Of a stretch of DNA of 48,132 nt, positions 15,909-24,405 are shown one piece after another (the first letter of the stretch is position 1; each line of letters begins with the position of its first letter). A program made the translations under genes and the position numbers. Location of the stretch: NCBI GenBank assembly GCA_913778505.1, contig CAJYWD010000037.1, forward strand, positions 1-48,132. The letters run 5' to 3'. The stretch comes from an uncultured Chryseobacterium sp. (GTDB lineage: Bacteria > Bacteroidota > Bacteroidia > Flavobacteriales > Weeksellaceae). The notes under the pieces are model-generated. The model was not told the DNA's origin. It saw nothing but the letters and a program-made list of their open reading frames with translations, and ran no database searches.

Positions 15909-17015
15909 TTGAAATATTACATCATAGCAGGCGAAGCTTCCGGCGATCTGCACGCTTCCAATCTGATGAAGGCCATCAAACAAAAAGATCAAAATGCTGA
16001 GTTTCGGTTTTGGGGCGGCGACCTGATGCAGAAACAAGGCGGAACTTTGGTCAGGCATTACCGGGATTTAGCTTTTATGGGATTTTTGGAAGTGCTTCAG
16101 AATCTTAAAACCATTCTCAACAATATCAAATTCTGCAAACAAGACATCCAGGAAAACAAACCTGATGTTTTGATCCTGGTAGATTATCCCGGATTCAATC
16201 TTAGGATTGCGAAGTTTGCCAAAGAATTGGGAATCAATGTTGTTTATTATATATCACCTCAGCTTTGGGCCTGGAAAGAAGGTCGTGTAGAAACCATCAA
16301 AAAGTATGTTGATGAGATGCTCGTGATTCTGCCTTTCGAGAAAGATTTTTACAAAAAGCATCAGGTAGAAGCTCATTTTGTTGGACATCCTTTGCTTGAT
16401 GCAATTGAGGGTTTACCATCAATTGACATTCAGGAATTCAAAGAAGAAAATCAGCTTAACTATAAAGAAATTATTGCACTGTTGCCGGGTTCCAGAAAAC
16501 AGGAGGTTTCTAAAATGTTGGAGACAATGCTGTCCGTGAGAGATAACTTTCCGGATTATCAGTTTGTGATTGCCGGCGCACCAAGCCTGGATAAAGATTT
16601 TTACGAGCAATTTGTGGATGCCGATGTACATTTCGTTTCCAACAGAACCTACGATTTGCTCAGATGTTCCAAAGCCGCTTTGGTCACTTCCGGAACGGCA
16701 ACTCTGGAAACAGCTTTGCTCAATATCCCGGAAGTTGTTTGCTACAAAGGAAGCCGAATCTCTTACGAAATCGGAAAGCGATTGGTAAAGAATATCAAAT
16801 ATATTTCTTTGGTCAATCTGATCATGGATAAAGAAGTCGTGACAGAACTCATCCAAAACCAACTCGATACTAAAAATCTCGTTGAAGAACTCAATAAAAT
16901 CCTCAACACAGAAAAAAGAACGCAGGTTCTGAAGGATTATCAAGTTCTTCGTGAAAAATTGGGTGGAAGTGGTGCGAGTCAAAATGCTGCGGAAACTATA
17001 GTAAATCTGAAATAA
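15909..17015 (+). CDS. lpxB: Lipid-A-disaccharide synthase
   Basis: 368 residues. It joins UDP-diacylglucosamine to lipid X to form the lipid A disaccharide, at the inner face of the cytoplasmic membrane. The N-terminus KYYIIAGEASGDLHASNL carries the family GEASGD motif; PQLWAWKEGRV and LLPGSRKQEV mark the middle, and TSGTATLETAL with CYKGSRISYEIGKR the nucleotide-sugar domain. There is no suitable ATG before the GEASGD motif, so translation must start at TTG 15909, which gives the usual N-terminal length. Its stop overlaps the next start by one base. Confidence 0.95.
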   Translation: MKYYIIAGEASGDLHASNLMKAIKQKDQNAEFRFWGGDLMQKQGGTLVRHYRDLAFMGFLEVLQNLKTILNNIKFCKQDIQENKPDVLILVDYPGFNLRIAKFAKELGINVVYYISPQLWAWKEGRVETIKKYVDEMLVILPFEKDFYKKHQVEAHFVGHPLLDAIEGLPSIDIQEFKEENQLNYKEIIALLPGSRKQEVSKMLETMLSVRDNFPDYQFVIAGAPSLDKDFYEQFVDADVHFVSNRTYDLLRCSKAALVTSGTATLETALLNIPEVVCYKGSRISYEIGKRLVKNIKYISLVNLIMDKEVVTELIQNQLDTKNLVEELNKILNTEKRTQVLKDYQVLREKLGGSGASQNAAETIVNLK

Positions 17016-17470
17016 TGGAATTAGAAAAGTTAGTACAAAAAATAGAATTATTGCTTCCTGAAATTGATAAAGAAAATGAAAAAGTTTCCAAGGCTTCTGT
17101 CGGCTGGCATCTTGAACATTCTTTATTAATTCTGAATGGAAGTCTGAAAGGATTGGCAATGACTAATCCGGATAATTATAATCCGAAATTCAGCATCAAG
17201 AAATTTATTTTTCTCAATTTCGGAGTGATTCCGAGAGGGAAAATCAAGTCTCCCAAGCAATTCATTCCATCAGAAACTCCATCAAAAGAAAGTATCGACA
17301 AGCTGTTGAATCTGGCAAAAGAAAGATTAGAAGCTATAAAAAATCTGCCTTCGAAATCCTATATCACACATCCTTTTCTTGGCGACCTCGATAAAAAAAC
17401 AACTATTAAATTTTTAGGACTCCATACCAATCATCACCTGAAAATTATTGATGATATTTTGAACGGTTAA
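17015..17470 (+). CDS. DUF1569 / DinB-like protein
   Basis: 151 residues, all alpha. VGWHLEHSLLIL (about 28-39) and LGLHTNHHLKIIDD (about 135-148) supply histidines spaced as in the DinB/YfiT four-helix metal-binding fold, to which DUF1569 belongs. Its reaction is unknown; some relatives are thiol transferases. The start ATG shares a base with the lpxB stop codon, so it is coupled to lpxB, although a role in lipid A synthesis is not established. Confidence 0.78.
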   Translation: MELEKLVQKIELLLPEIDKENEKVSKASVGWHLEHSLLILNGSLKGLAMTNPDNYNPKFSIKKFIFLNFGVIPRGKIKSPKQFIPSETPSKESIDKLLNLAKERLEAIKNLPSKSYITHPFLGDLDKKTTIKFLGLHTNHHLKIIDDILNG

Positions 17471-17498
17471 TTTAAAATCATAACTATTTCCCACACTC

Positions 17499-17566
17499 TT
17501 TGTCATTCCGTAGGAATCAAGTTCTGTTTTTATCAATTCTTGTAGAGATTCCTACGGAATGACAAA
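17499..17566. repeat. REP-like palindrome with 20-bp perfect arms
   Basis: Left arm 17499-17518 (begins TTTGTCATTCCG, ends GGAATC) and right arm 17547-17566 are perfect inverted copies over 20 bp, with 28 bases between. A T run follows. The outer ends (TTTGTCATTC) are shared with the palindrome at 38519-38571. Confidence 0.85.
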
Positions 17567-17585
17567 CTTTTTTATTATCTTTATC

Positions 17586-17694
17586 CTCAGGCACTTCGAC
17601 TTCAATCAGTGAGACAACTATAACACTAAATGTTATGATACTGAGCTTGTGGCATGCCAACAATGTCAGGATGAGCGGAGTCGAAGCCTTTTTA
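17586..17694. repeat. Imperfect long inverted repeat (TTCGACT type)
   Basis: AGGCACTTCGACTTC (17589-17603) is nearly complementary to GAGTCGAAGCCTT (17678-17690), with further pairing towards a small inner hairpin ATAACA/TGTTAT. It stands next to the palindrome at 17499-17566 and fills the rest of the gap before comEC. Confidence 0.6.
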
Positions 17695-17728
17695 AAAAAA
17701 AATAATACAAAAACACAAATGAACTTCA

Positions 17729-19525
17729 ATGAAAAAACAGCCGTTATTGATATTGCTGCTATGTTTCATTCTTGGAATTCTGTTTCAGGAATTTTTTGCT
17801 CAAACAAAATTTGCAGTTTTTCTTTTTCTGATTTTCTCCGGACTTTTATTGGGTTTAATCTTTTTGAGAAATGCTTTTTTTCAAAACATTAAATATTTTT
17901 TGCTCGGATTTTTCTTCTTCTCAATTGGCATTTTTGTCCATTCTTTAAATTCTGAAAAACCAGGTTTGCCAAATTTCGGGGAAAAAGAAAATGTTGTATT
18001 TCAGTTGGTCAGGAAACTCAATTCCAATCAGAAGAACCGTAAGTATGTCGTTGAGATTTTAGCTGTTGGCGGTTTAGAAGACAAAAAGGATTTTCCTGCC
18101 AGCGCGGTTCTCAGCATTCCGAAAGATGTGGAAGCGCTGGATTTTAAGCATTATTATGATGCAGATGTCTATATCCATCAGCCGGAAGAAACTAAAAATG
18201 ATTTCCAGTTCGATTATAAAAAATATCTGGCAAGACAAGATGTTTATTTTCAAGCCTACCTTCCGAATGATATTCTGAAAACCGAGAAACCGTCCGTTTC
18301 TTTTGCAGGTAAAATCAAACAAAAACGATTAGATATTCTGGATAAAATCAATGATTCTTCCTTGTCTCCCAAGATTCAGGAGTTTCTTAAAGGAATTATT
18401 TTGGCAGACAGAACTGAGATGGACAGTCAGACGGTTAAAGATTTCAATCAAACCGGGCTCACGCACCTGTTGGCCATTTCCGGCTCTCACATGGTGATTA
18501 TTTTCTGGATTGTTTTATCAATTTTTAATCAAATTATTCCTGTAAAGTTCAGAAAAGGTTCAATTATTTTGAGCGTTCTTTTCATTTGGACTTTCGCCAT
18601 TTTCATCGATTATGGAAGCTCTGTGATGCGAAGCTGTCTGATGATTTCCTGCTATTATGTGATGATTTTGTTACAGCGGAAGCCGGATTTGCTGCACGCT
18701 CTGGCATTATCGGCTTTTATACTTTTAATATTTGATTCGCAGCAATTGTTCGATGTTGGCTTTCAGTTAAGTTACTTAGCCGTTTTGGGAATCTGGTGGT
18801 TGACCAATCCGATTAAAAATCTTTTTAAAACCCCAAAATCAAAAGCAGAAAATTTCTTTTACGAAATCTCCGCAATGACTTTTGCTGCACAAATCGCAAC
18901 TTTGCCTCTATCGCTTTATTACTTTCATCAGTTCTCTTTTATTTCAATTATTGCAAACCTTTTGATTATTCCGCTTTCGGAATTGATCATTGTATCTTCT
19001 TTGCTGATTGTAGTTTTGATCGCTTTTGGATTCGGTAATATTCCGTTTTTGTATCAAGGTTTTGATGTTTTTGTGCAGTATATTTTGAAAATCATTCATT
19101 GGCTTTCCAGCTTCGATTCTTTGATGACGGGAAATATTCCGCTTAATATTTGGGAATTAAGTCTTTTGCTTTTAACCCTTTATTTTTTAAAATTCTTAGT
19201 CAAGGACTTTTTCAATCCAAAACATCTGTTGAGGTATGGGTTTTGTCTTCTCGCATTTTTTATCGTTCGAATTTCATTTGATTTTTACCAATATGATCAG
19301 GAAGAAATGTTGGTTCATAGATTTTATAAAGAGAAAATCGTGAGCTTTAAAGACAAAGATCAAGCGGTATTTTGGATGAAAGAAAATAAAAATGAAGACA
19401 AGATCCTGGACTTTGTTATTAATCCTTATATAACTGCAAGGAGGGTTGATGATTTTAAAATCAATTATATTCCTGATGAATCACACGCTTTTTTTTATAG
19501 TGGAAAACTGTATGATTTGAAATAG
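17729..19525 (+). CDS. comEC: ComEC/Rec2 family competence membrane protein
   Basis: 598 residues. Two or three N-terminal helices (about 5-68), a periplasmic OB-like region (about 75-190), then a Competence domain with the hallmark FNQTGLTHLLAISGSHMVII (about 235-254) and about eight further helices (260-510). In natural transformation ComEC forms the channel for single-stranded DNA through the inner membrane. The C-terminal metallo-beta-lactamase nuclease domain of the longer B. subtilis type is absent; the protein ends in a short soluble tail, as in other Bacteroidota. The neighbourhood lpxB - comEC recurs in the phylum. Confidence 0.9.
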   Translation: MKKQPLLILLLCFILGILFQEFFAQTKFAVFLFLIFSGLLLGLIFLRNAFFQNIKYFLLGFFFFSIGIFVHSLNSEKPGLPNFGEKENVVFQLVRKLNSNQKNRKYVVEILAVGGLEDKKDFPASAVLSIPKDVEALDFKHYYDADVYIHQPEETKNDFQFDYKKYLARQDVYFQAYLPNDILKTEKPSVSFAGKIKQKRLDILDKINDSSLSPKIQEFLKGIILADRTEMDSQTVKDFNQTGLTHLLAISGSHMVIIFWIVLSIFNQIIPVKFRKGSIILSVLFIWTFAIFIDYGSSVMRSCLMISCYYVMILLQRKPDLLHALALSAFILLIFDSQQLFDVGFQLSYLAVLGIWWLTNPIKNLFKTPKSKAENFFYEISAMTFAAQIATLPLSLYYFHQFSFISIIANLLIIPLSELIIVSSLLIVVLIAFGFGNIPFLYQGFDVFVQYILKIIHWLSSFDSLMTGNIPLNIWELSLLLLTLYFLKFLVKDFFNPKHLLRYGFCLLAFFIVRISFDFYQYDQEEMLVHRFYKEKIVSFKDKDQAVFWMKENKNEDKILDFVINPYITARRVDDFKINYIPDESHAFFYSGKLYDLK

Positions 19526-19556
19526 AATAATCTTTAGTCGCTTTTCAAATAAGAAT

Positions 19557-19587
19557 TGTCCGTATCTTTTCAGAAAAGGCACGGACA
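19557..19587 (+). terminator. Terminator of comEC
   Basis: TGTCCGT pairs with ACGGACA and, inside, CTTTT with AAAAG, followed by a T-rich stretch, 32 bases after the stop. Confidence 0.75.
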
Positions 19588-19599
19588 TTTCTTTTAAAT

Positions 19600-19834
19600 C
19601 AATCTGAGTTTCCTCCAAAACACATTTTTGTTTCTGGTAATTTGACCAACGTTTCTTCTCATTAGACTTGCCAAATATGATTGATTCCCCAGATCAGTTT
19701 AAAAAATCATCAAGACAAATTATCAAATTCCTCAAGACGAGTTATCAAATTCCTCAAGACGAATTTGACGGCCTCTGCAAACGCCCTATTCATCGGACTT
19801 CCCGAAGCCTCAAAAATGACCTTGAAAAACAGAA
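19600..19834. other. Gene-free region between convergent comEC and LLM genes
   Basis: No convincing coding sequence. The only notable content is the three 22-bp direct repeats at 19704-19766. A 69-codon frame crosses them but has no family likeness. Confidence 0.6.
19704..19766 (+). repeat. Three 22-bp direct repeats
   Basis: The word CTCAAGACGA starts at 19731 and 19753, and its variant ATCAAGACAA at 19709, giving an exact period of 22. TTATCAAATTC links the units. The third unit drifts after CGAATTTGA. Confidence 0.75.
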
Positions 19835-19871
19835 AAAACCCTTCCGAAATTGGATATTCCGGAAGGGTTTT
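19835..19871. terminator. Terminator of the LLM oxidoreductase gene
   Basis: Stem AAAACCCTTCCG (19835-19846) with CGGAAGGGTTTT (19860-19871); the T run on the minus strand fits the gene that ends at 19893, and the plus strand also has T's. Confidence 0.85.
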
Positions 19872-19892
19872 TATTGAAAAAGTCATATTGCT

Positions 19893-20912
19893 TTATCTCA
19901 CTACTGGCGCAACTTTCTCCCCAAATAATTGGATAGAATTCATCATCATATCGTGCGCAGGATCGCCTACGTCCATGTGTCCGATGAATCTTGTGAGGCC
20001 AAATAATTCTTTCATTTCAGCGATTTTGTCGGCCACTTCATTAGGACTTCCGATGAAGAGGGCGCCGTCCTTGCTTCGTCCGCCTTCGTACTGCTCTTTG
20101 GTGTAAGGTGCCCAGCCGCGGCTTCTGCCGATGCGGTCCATCTGAGCTTTGTAGTTGAAGAAATATTGGTCAATATCTTTTGGGTCATCACTCACGAAGG
20201 TATGAGAATGGATGGCGATCTGCATCTTGCTTTCGTCGTGTCCGGCTCTCAGATATTCCTGTTTGTAAAATTCGATAAAGTTTTTGAACTGTCTCGGCAT
20301 TCCGCCAATAATCGCAACAATCAATGGTAAGCCCAGCTTCGCTGCTCTCAGAACAGATTCCGGAGTTCCGCCTACAGCAATCCAGATTGGTAATTTACCA
20401 TCATGATAAGCTCTTGGATAGACCGTTTGGTTCTCCATTGGTCTTCTCAGGATGCCGCTCCAGCTTACATTTTCTTCGTTGTTGATTTTCAGTAATAAGT
20501 CCAGTTTCTCTTCAAATAACTGATTGTAGTCCGACAGATCATAACCGTACAAAGGAAAAGATTCAATAAAGCTTCCTCTACCAACAAAGATCTCCGCTCT
20601 GCCTTTTGATATCAGATCGATCATAGAGAAATCCTCATAAACTTTCACAGGCTCGGATGAACTCAGCACCGTTACACCGCTTGCTAATTTGATGTTTTGA
20701 GTAATACTTGCCGCTGCTGCCAGAAGGATTTCCGGGGAAGATACGGCATAATCTGCACGGTGATGCTCACCCATTGCGAAAACGTCAATGCCAATCTGAT
20801 CCATCAGCTTCACCTGCTCCAGGATTTCATTCAATTTTACACTGGCGTCTCTATATTTTCCGGTTTTCGGATCCAGCGATACATCGCCGAACATCCCAAT
20901 TCCTAATTCCAT
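19893..20912 (-). CDS. LLM class flavin-dependent oxidoreductase
   Basis: 339 residues, luciferase-like TIM barrel that binds FMN or F420. MDQIGIDVFAMGEHHRADYAVSSPEI (start MDQIGIDVFAMGEHH) is the conserved EHH region, ASGVTVLSSSEPVKVYEDF follows the family pattern, and GRAEIFVGRGSF and PIWIAVGGTPESV are further core strands. Substrate not predictable. Single gene; its upstream gap holds repeat copy C. Confidence 0.88.
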   Translation of the reverse strand: MELGIGMFGDVSLDPKTGKYRDASVKLNEILEQVKLMDQIGIDVFAMGEHHRADYAVSSPEILLAAAASITQNIKLASGVTVLSSSEPVKVYEDFSMIDLISKGRAEIFVGRGSFIESFPLYGYDLSDYNQLFEEKLDLLLKINNEENVSWSGILRRPMENQTVYPRAYHDGKLPIWIAVGGTPESVLRAAKLGLPLIVAIIGGMPRQFKNFIEFYKQEYLRAGHDESKMQIAIHSHTFVSDDPKDIDQYFFNYKAQMDRIGRSRGWAPYTKEQYEGGRSKDGALFIGSPNEVADKIAEMKELFGLTRFIGHMDVGDPAHDMMMNSIQLFGEKVAPVVR

Positions 20913-20935
20913 AATAATCTCATTTTTTGATGAAA

Positions 20936-20943
20936 CAAAGTTA
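20936..20943 (-). promoter_or_regulatory. -7 box of the LLM oxidoreductase gene
   Basis: TAACTTTG on the minus strand, exact for TAnnTTTG, 23 bases before the start; no clear -33 box. Confidence 0.5.
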
Positions 20944-20981
20944 AGGTTTCAGGATTTTGCAGGCATTGATGTAGGGTAAGT

Positions 20982-21023
20982 TTGATAGTTGATAGTTGAT
21001 GGTTGATGGTTGATGGTTGATGG
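20982..21023 (+). repeat. Heptamer tandem tract (GTTGATG)n
   Basis: Six consecutive seven-base units, GTTGATA twice after a TTTGATA and then GTTGATG four times. It stands between the LLM promoter and repeat copy C. Length variation between strains is likely. Confidence 0.8.
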
Positions 21024-21040
21024 ATTGGTTTCTGGAATCT

Positions 21041-21178
21041 GCAATAGGGATAGTAGTGGAAATCCTTTTTTGTTGCTGGAAGGCCCTCTTTTTTGGAGAG
21101 GGATTTAGCGGGAGGAAAAAAGATTGCAACGGATAGCCCGACCCGAGCGGCTGCTGAAGCATTGGCGAGGGAATTGCC
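21041..21178 (-). repeat. Dispersed intergenic repeat, copy C
   Basis: On the minus strand it starts GGCAATTCCCTCGCC, then GCCGCTCGGGTCGGGCTATCC, TTGCAATCTTTTTTCC, a variable core, and ends GGATTTCCACTACTATCCC. The ends agree with copies A and B. The core contains CCCTCTCC / GGAGAGGG-type pairing rather than the TTTTGC hairpin. Confidence 0.8.
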
Positions 21179-21195
21179 AAATAAGATTTAAAATA

Positions 21196-22083
21196 TCAAG
21201 CCTTTCTTTTTTTCAGGTTGTAATAGATGCTTTTCACCAGTCCGTCTGCCACGGAAATCTTCGGTACATAGATATGTTTGATGTCTGCCCAGGTCATCAC
21301 ATTGTTGAAGATTTGCAAAGCGGGCACAATAACGTCCGCACGGTCTTCCCGGAACTGGTATAGATGCATTCTCCCTTCTACAGACAGATTTTGCATCTCT
21401 TTCAGATATTTTTTGATAACGGAGACTGGCATTGCTTTGCCATCTTTGGTTTTGCTGAGGGAGAATATTTTGTTGATGTTACCGCCTGAACCAATGGCCA
21501 CCACAGGTTTTTTGCTTTTGATCTTATCTTTGATCTCGGTGCGCATTTCGTCCCACATTTCCGGCAACACCAGACCATTGAGCAATCTGATAGTTCCGAT
21601 GTTGAAGGAATGCTCGTACTTCATCTTATTATTTTCATAGAAGGTGAGCTCTGTAGAACCACCGCCAACATCTATGTATAAATAAGCAAAATCTTTGTCA
21701 AGGCCTTCTGCAACGTGGTTTTCATAAATCAAAGTTGCTTCTTCGTCCCCGGAAATAATTTCGATGTTGACGTCCGCTTCTTGCCGTACAATGTCGATGA
21801 TCTCCTGTCCGTTTCTGGCATCCCGCATCGCACTGGTGGCACAGGCACGGTAATGTTCGACTTTGTACATCGCCATCAGCTGGCTGAAGATCTTCATGGT
21901 GCTAATGACCATCTGCTTTCGCTCAGCGCCAATCTCGCCATTGCTGAAAACGTCAAAGCCCAATCGCAAAGGGATTCTCAGCAGATTCAGTTTGGTGAAT
22001 TCGGCTTTTCCTCCGGAGGTTTTTACTTCGTTGATGAGCAGTCTGGCGGCATTACTTCCGATGTCTATAGCAGCGATTATCAT
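21196..22083 (-). CDS. ppx: Exopolyphosphatase / Ppx-GppA phosphatase family protein
   Basis: 295 residues, only the N-terminal actin-like two-domain core of the family. AAIDIGSNAARLLI (4-17) and YIDVGGGSTELTFYENNK (about 137-154) are the two phosphate-binding loops, and CATSAMRDARNG the catalytic region. It should release phosphate from polyphosphate or hydrolyse pppGpp. The C-terminal HD-like domain of E. coli Ppx is missing, as in many short homologues. It lies 40 bases after ppk1, so synthesis and breakdown of polyphosphate are encoded in one unit. Confidence 0.9.
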   Translation of the reverse strand: MIIAAIDIGSNAARLLINEVKTSGGKAEFTKLNLLRIPLRLGFDVFSNGEIGAERKQMVISTMKIFSQLMAMYKVEHYRACATSAMRDARNGQEIIDIVRQEADVNIEIISGDEEATLIYENHVAEGLDKDFAYLYIDVGGGSTELTFYENNKMKYEHSFNIGTIRLLNGLVLPEMWDEMRTEIKDKIKSKKPVVAIGSGGNINKIFSLSKTKDGKAMPVSVIKKYLKEMQNLSVEGRMHLYQFREDRADVIVPALQIFNNVMTWADIKHIYVPKISVADGLVKSIYYNLKKRKA

Positions 22084-22123
22084 TATCTTTGGTCGATTTA
22101 AAGCATAAATTTAAAGTAAATTC

Positions 22124-24193
22124 TTAATATTTCTGATTTTTCAGGTAATTATAGATTTCTATCTGCGATCGGATTTCTTCTTTTCTGTCCGATTCCACAT
22201 ACTCATTCCGCAAATTCTTATCAAGGATTCTGGCTTTCACATTATCTTTGAGCTGTATTTCCAGCAATTCTTTCAATTCCTTTTTCAGGTTTTTCTGGAG
22301 AACCGGCACAGCAGCTTCGATGCGGTAATCCAGGTTTCTGGTCATCCAGTCGGCGGAGGAAATATACATGTTTTCATCACCTTTATTGTAGAAATACATC
22401 ACGCGGGCGTGCTCCAGATACTCATCGATGATACTGACGGCGTGGAATTTCGTTTTAAAGTTTTTCTGATTCACCGCACAGAAAATCCCACGGACAATCA
22501 TTTTGGTCTCTACGCCTGCTTCTGCCGCTTCATAGATTTTTAGGATCAATGGTTTGTCACTCAGGGAATTTACTTTGATGATCATCTCTGCCCTGCGTCC
22601 GGCCTTGGCTTCTTCAATTTCCTTATCAATGTGTGCGATGATTTTCTCGCGCATAAAGTGCGGACACACCAAAAGACTTTTGCAGGTTTTGAGCGCAGGA
22701 GTCGGATCCATTTTTGGTTTGTTGAGAACCGTGAATACTTTATTAATATCTGCCATTATTGCTCTGTTGGCGGTCATCAGTAAATGATCTCCGTAGATTT
22801 TGGCAGTCTTTTCATTGAAATTTCCTGTGCTCACGAAACCATACTGAATGGTGCGGTTATTCACCCTCTTCTTGATAACACAGAGTTTGGCGTGCACTTT
22901 TTTATTAGGAATGCCGAGAAGCACTTTTACGCCTTCCAGTTCCAGGCGTTCTTTCCATTCCAGATTATTTTCTTCATCGAATCTCGCACGCAGCTCCAGC
23001 ATCACGGTGACATCTTTTCCGTTTCGGACCGCGTTGATTAAAGCATTCACAATTTTTGAGCTGGATGCCAGTCTGTACGCTGTAATCTGGATTGACTTCA
23101 CATCCGGGTCCATTGCAGATTCTCTCAACAAATCTATCACCGAATCATAAGAATGGTAAGGAAACGTCATCAAAACATCTTTCTTAATGATAACGTCTGT
23201 CACTCTTTGTTTTTTGGCAAATTCCGGATGAATGAAAGCTGTTCGCTCAACCGGTTTCTGATAAGCCTTAAACACATCCGGAAAATCCATAAAGTGCCTG
23301 AAATTATGAATCTTCTGCCCAGGAATAATGCTGTCTCGTTTGGTTAAATTTAATTTTTTGATAAGAAACTCGAGTAAAGCTTTGTCCATTTCCTTATCAA
23401 AGACAAAACGTGTCGGTTTCCCTTTTCTGCGACTTTTGACACCTTTTTCAATTTTGTCCGCCAGGGTGGTTTTGATATCATTGTCGAGGTCAAATTCGGC
23501 GTCTTTGGTGACTTTGAAACAATGCGCCGTAAACTCGTCATAGCCAAAGTACGAGAAAATATGCGGCAGATTATAAATGATAACATCCTCCAGAAGCATC
23601 ACGTCTTTCTGTTCTTTATCTTCCGTTGGGAGCAGGACAAATCTTCCGTTGGCCGTTACAGGTAATTCGATAATGGCATACTGACTTTCGTACTGCCATT
23701 CTTTTCTCCGCATCGCAATGCCGATAAAAAGACTTTTTTCCCTTAGGTAAGGCATCGGTTTATTATCGTGCAGCAAAATCGGAATCACATTGGACTCAAC
23801 TTCCTCATCAAAATATTTCACCACAAACTCTTTCTGCTCGGTGTTCAGATGTTTATAATCCTTGATGAAAACTTTCTCCTTGGCCATTTCTCGCTGAACA
23901 TCTTTCCATGTCCTGTCAAAATCTTCCTGCTGATGAATGACCAGCTTGTTGATTTTCTGAAGGATTTTGGAAGGCGCATCATAGAAAGATTCGGCGAGAA
24001 CTTTTTGTTTGAAGTCCATCGCGCGCTTCAAACCGGCAACTCTGACACGGAAAAACTCATCCAGATTATTAGAAAAAATTCCAAGAAAACGAATCCTGAG
24101 ATGAATCGGAACGCTCTTGTCCATAGCTTCCTGCAACACACGTGCGTTGAAGCCCAGCCAGGTAATATCGCGCGGATTGAATTGTTGTGCCAT
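22124..24193 (-). CDS. ppk1: Polyphosphate kinase 1
   Basis: 689 residues with this start. It polymerises the gamma phosphate of ATP into polyphosphate at the membrane. The N-terminal domain begins NPRDITWLGFNARVLQEA; the SNNLDEFFRVRVAGLKR segment follows. The catalytic half carries the two histidine-lysine regions: VHAKLCVI with GFVSTGNFNEKTAKIYGDH, and YISSADWMTRNLDYRIE. ATG 24232 is in frame, but a TAATTTTG -7 box (24214-24221) lies between it and ATG 24193, so the shorter form is chosen. Confidence 0.95.
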   Translation of the reverse strand: MAQQFNPRDITWLGFNARVLQEAMDKSVPIHLRIRFLGIFSNNLDEFFRVRVAGLKRAMDFKQKVLAESFYDAPSKILQKINKLVIHQQEDFDRTWKDVQREMAKEKVFIKDYKHLNTEQKEFVVKYFDEEVESNVIPILLHDNKPMPYLREKSLFIGIAMRRKEWQYESQYAIIELPVTANGRFVLLPTEDKEQKDVMLLEDVIIYNLPHIFSYFGYDEFTAHCFKVTKDAEFDLDNDIKTTLADKIEKGVKSRRKGKPTRFVFDKEMDKALLEFLIKKLNLTKRDSIIPGQKIHNFRHFMDFPDVFKAYQKPVERTAFIHPEFAKKQRVTDVIIKKDVLMTFPYHSYDSVIDLLRESAMDPDVKSIQITAYRLASSSKIVNALINAVRNGKDVTVMLELRARFDEENNLEWKERLELEGVKVLLGIPNKKVHAKLCVIKKRVNNRTIQYGFVSTGNFNEKTAKIYGDHLLMTANRAIMADINKVFTVLNKPKMDPTPALKTCKSLLVCPHFMREKIIAHIDKEIEEAKAGRRAEMIIKVNSLSDKPLILKIYEAAEAGVETKMIVRGIFCAVNQKNFKTKFHAVSIIDEYLEHARVMYFYNKGDENMYISSADWMTRNLDYRIEAAVPVLQKNLKKELKELLEIQLKDNVKARILDKNLRNEYVESDRKEEIRSQIEIYNYLKNQKY

Positions 24194-24213
24194 TGATGCG
24201 GTTTTGATAGTCT

Positions 24214-24221
24214 CAAAATTA
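24214..24221 (-). promoter_or_regulatory. -7 box of ppk1-ppx
   Basis: TAATTTTG on the minus strand fits TAnnTTTG. It would start RNA near 24208, 15 bases before ATG 24193. No -33 match at the right distance. Confidence 0.45.
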
Positions 24222-24317
24222 ATAAAATCCATTGAAATAATTTGTAGAAGGCAAACTACAAACTTCGTAATGCACCGTACGTTTCATAATTGTCAATTAA
24301 AGTTTAATTCTTCTCAA

Positions 24318-24357
24318 TGACAATTTGTCACAATTACTGACGTGGTACAAATGTTGA
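24318..24357 (+). promoter_or_regulatory. dnaK control region: TGACA palindrome and sigma-54-like element
   Basis: TGACAATTTGTCA (24318-24330) is a perfect 6-1-6 palindrome. Twelve bases on, TGGTAC-N5-TTGA (24343-24357) has the GG-N10-G spacing of a -24/-12 promoter, with A instead of C at the last position. No TAnnTTTG box occurs before the start at 24406. This points to a stress promoter different from the housekeeping type in the rest of the window. Confidence 0.5.
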
Positions 24358-24405
24358 GAAATGCAGACTATCAACAATTGTATAACGAAAAAATAACATA
24401 TAAAA

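Noticed and set aside
19704-19766. CRISPR array
   Set aside because: Only three units with no unique spacers between them and no cas genes in the window.
19668-20106. Two plus-strand frames across the 22-bp repeats and the LLM gene end
   Set aside because: They cover direct repeats, a terminator and the antisense of a conserved gene; no protein pattern.
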